Below are positions 62,640 through 64,000 of a DNA stretch of 64,000 nt, piece after piece (position 1 is the first letter of the stretch; each line of letters opens with the position of its first letter). The notes under the pieces were generated by a model. That model made no database searches. It was not told where the DNA came from and worked only from the letters and a program-made list of their open reading frames with translations. Made by a program: the position numbers and the translations under genes. Source of the stretch: Oxyruncus cristatus (taxonomy: Eukaryota > Chordata > Aves > Passeriformes > Cotingidae). The stretch is taken from the NCBI GenBank assembly GCA_013399855.1, contig VXAY01003830.1, positions 238,900 through 302,899 of the forward strand, given 5' to 3'.

Positions 62640-64000
62640 ATTTCTCTTCCTGTTCCTTCAGGCTTTTTCAGTTCTTAGACTTGCTGAGTTTTCCAGGTGA
62701 TTTTGCACTAGGAGGGATGCAGAGCTGTGGACAAGGACCTGTGCTGCCATTTGCAGTTCTCACGTGGCAACAAGAAACAGCATCCTGGTACCCTCTTCAT
62801 TTAATGGGGCCAGGTTTTTGCTGTTTGCACTTCCTCTCCTCCACCAAAATTTGTGCGTGTGAGGGGTTACACGGTGCAGGAGGCTCTGTGCTGTACTTTT
62901 TGACATTGTAAAACTCAGTGTATCAAAGGCAAGAAGCTATCAGTTATCAGTGCACAGAGCTTTGGTAAAATGCCTGTGGTGTGGGCAGGGAGAAGGGACT
63001 TGCCACAGAGCCAGCCAAGTTCAGATGCAGTACTATACAGGGAAAAGAGGAGTTTCTAGGCTCAGGCAAAAAGGCTGAACAGACTAACAGTCCCCTGGAA
63101 GGCCTCAGCTGAGAGCTGCACCAGGAGGAGCAGGGCAGGTAGCAGGGGGGCTGTGACCTTCACTCCCCACACTGAGTGGCAGAGCCGGTCTTGCGCAGAT
63201 GGGCTGTACAAAAGGGCATGGTGAAGCTGCTGGGGATGGCTTTGTGCTACTCTCCTCAGCCATAAAGACAACAGAGTGAATGATTCAGGAGGTGTCTCGA
63301 ATGCTGGTTTTGCCTCAGGTTTCATTAATTCTAGATTCAAAGTATTTTCTTACTCAACCACATTTTTGTCCTTCATATTGTGTTATTACCTTGCTCTTAG
63401 AGGGAAAGCAGTGCAAAAGTTCTGATTGCATAGTGCAGAGGGGGAATTACAGCTTCCCTTGTACTGCTGCAAAATGTCCATATTCATAAAACATGCTTGT
63501 TTTGCAAAAATAACAAACGGAGAGGAGTGTAATATTTTGCCTGTAATATTTTGTCTGATTTTCCTGTATTTTAGCTAAGATGGTTTTATAATGTCAGGAG
63601 AGTCACACTTTAGGGATGCGTGGCAAAGGGGCTGTTGTACGAGTCTTGCAGGAAAAGATTGATGGCAAGGTTGGTTGTTTTGATGCATCTGAGAGTCTCA
63701 TCTCCCATGTGCTTTTAGGAGTGCAGAATGTGTAATTTCCCCTGTTACGTAAGAGCTCAGAGGGCCTGCTCTTCTGTGCCTCCTTTTTCTGGAGCAGCTT
63801 TCAGTAACACGGCTCAGATATCAACCAAGCTTACAGTCATGCCTGAGCCACCTCCTGGGGTTGACTCGTTGCAAAACTCAGAGAAGGAGAGATATGGGCT
63901 AGGGGCAGCAGCTGTAGACACAAAAGGAAAACCATTAACATAGGAGAGATTGCCTGTAGGAAAATAACTGCAAAATAATAGGAGAAACCAGGATTTCTTT
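62640..64000. other. Non-coding end of window
   Basis: No recognised gene or repeat. Several ORFs of 65-92 codons on both strands have no supporting signals. Confidence 0.35.

Noticed and set aside
1..64000. tRNA, rRNA, CRISPR arrays, retroviral LTR pairs
   Set aside because: I looked for cloverleaf A/B-box patterns, regularly spaced direct repeats and paired terminal repeats and saw none that I can support by eye.

Overview
This looks like a piece of bird nuclear chromosome. The best evidence is two truncated CR1 LINE copies (about 29.04-29.40 kb and 34.12-34.77 kb), both on the minus strand. Their reverse-transcriptase C-terminus and 3' UTR match the avian CR1 pattern. The low gene density, AT-rich introns or intergenic DNA, one CpG island, and GTTTTGG-type low-complexity tracts also fit a bird, possibly a songbird. 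There is no operon structure and nothing bacterial. I recognise no complete gene by name.

Layout. 0-21.4 kb is AT-rich and nearly repeat-free. It holds several protein-like open stretches bounded by splice-site consensus on both strands, and at least two blocks that look like conserved regulatory DNA (about 8.3-9.1 kb and 17.4-18.2 kb), judged only by their texture. A tandem AATAAATAAA at 305-314 could be the 3' end of a plus-strand mRNA. A CpG island at about 21.96-22.40 kb, interrupted by an assembly gap (22088-22150), is the only clear promoter candidate. From 22.5 kb to the end the sequence has no convincing gene. It contains the two CR1 copies, a purine-rich block (25.4-25.9 kb), homopolymer and G/T-rich tracts, relics that look like very old amniote repeats, a second gap inside a poly-T run (about 61392-61443), and a few isolated exon-like ORFs (near 30.7, 42.3, 49.9 and 62.2 kb).

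Interpretation. The most coherent gene hypothesis is a minus-strand spliced gene of unknown family. It would start at or near the CpG island and run leftward through exon-like blocks at 16694-16729, 12464-12575, 6910-7338, 3495-3674 and a terminal block at 491-351. All junctions are reading-frame compatible, and every internal block ends in GTRAGT or GTAAGA. A competing plus-strand chain (10366-10422, 10589-10648, 12654-12715, 15028-15094, 19113-19155) is also phase-compatible. That two such chains can be built over the same interval shows how common chance pseudo-exons are in vertebrate introns, so all exon calls are low to moderate confidence and need RNA-seq or protein homology. Positions of candidate exons are exact readings of splice consensus; limits of regions and repeats are approximate.
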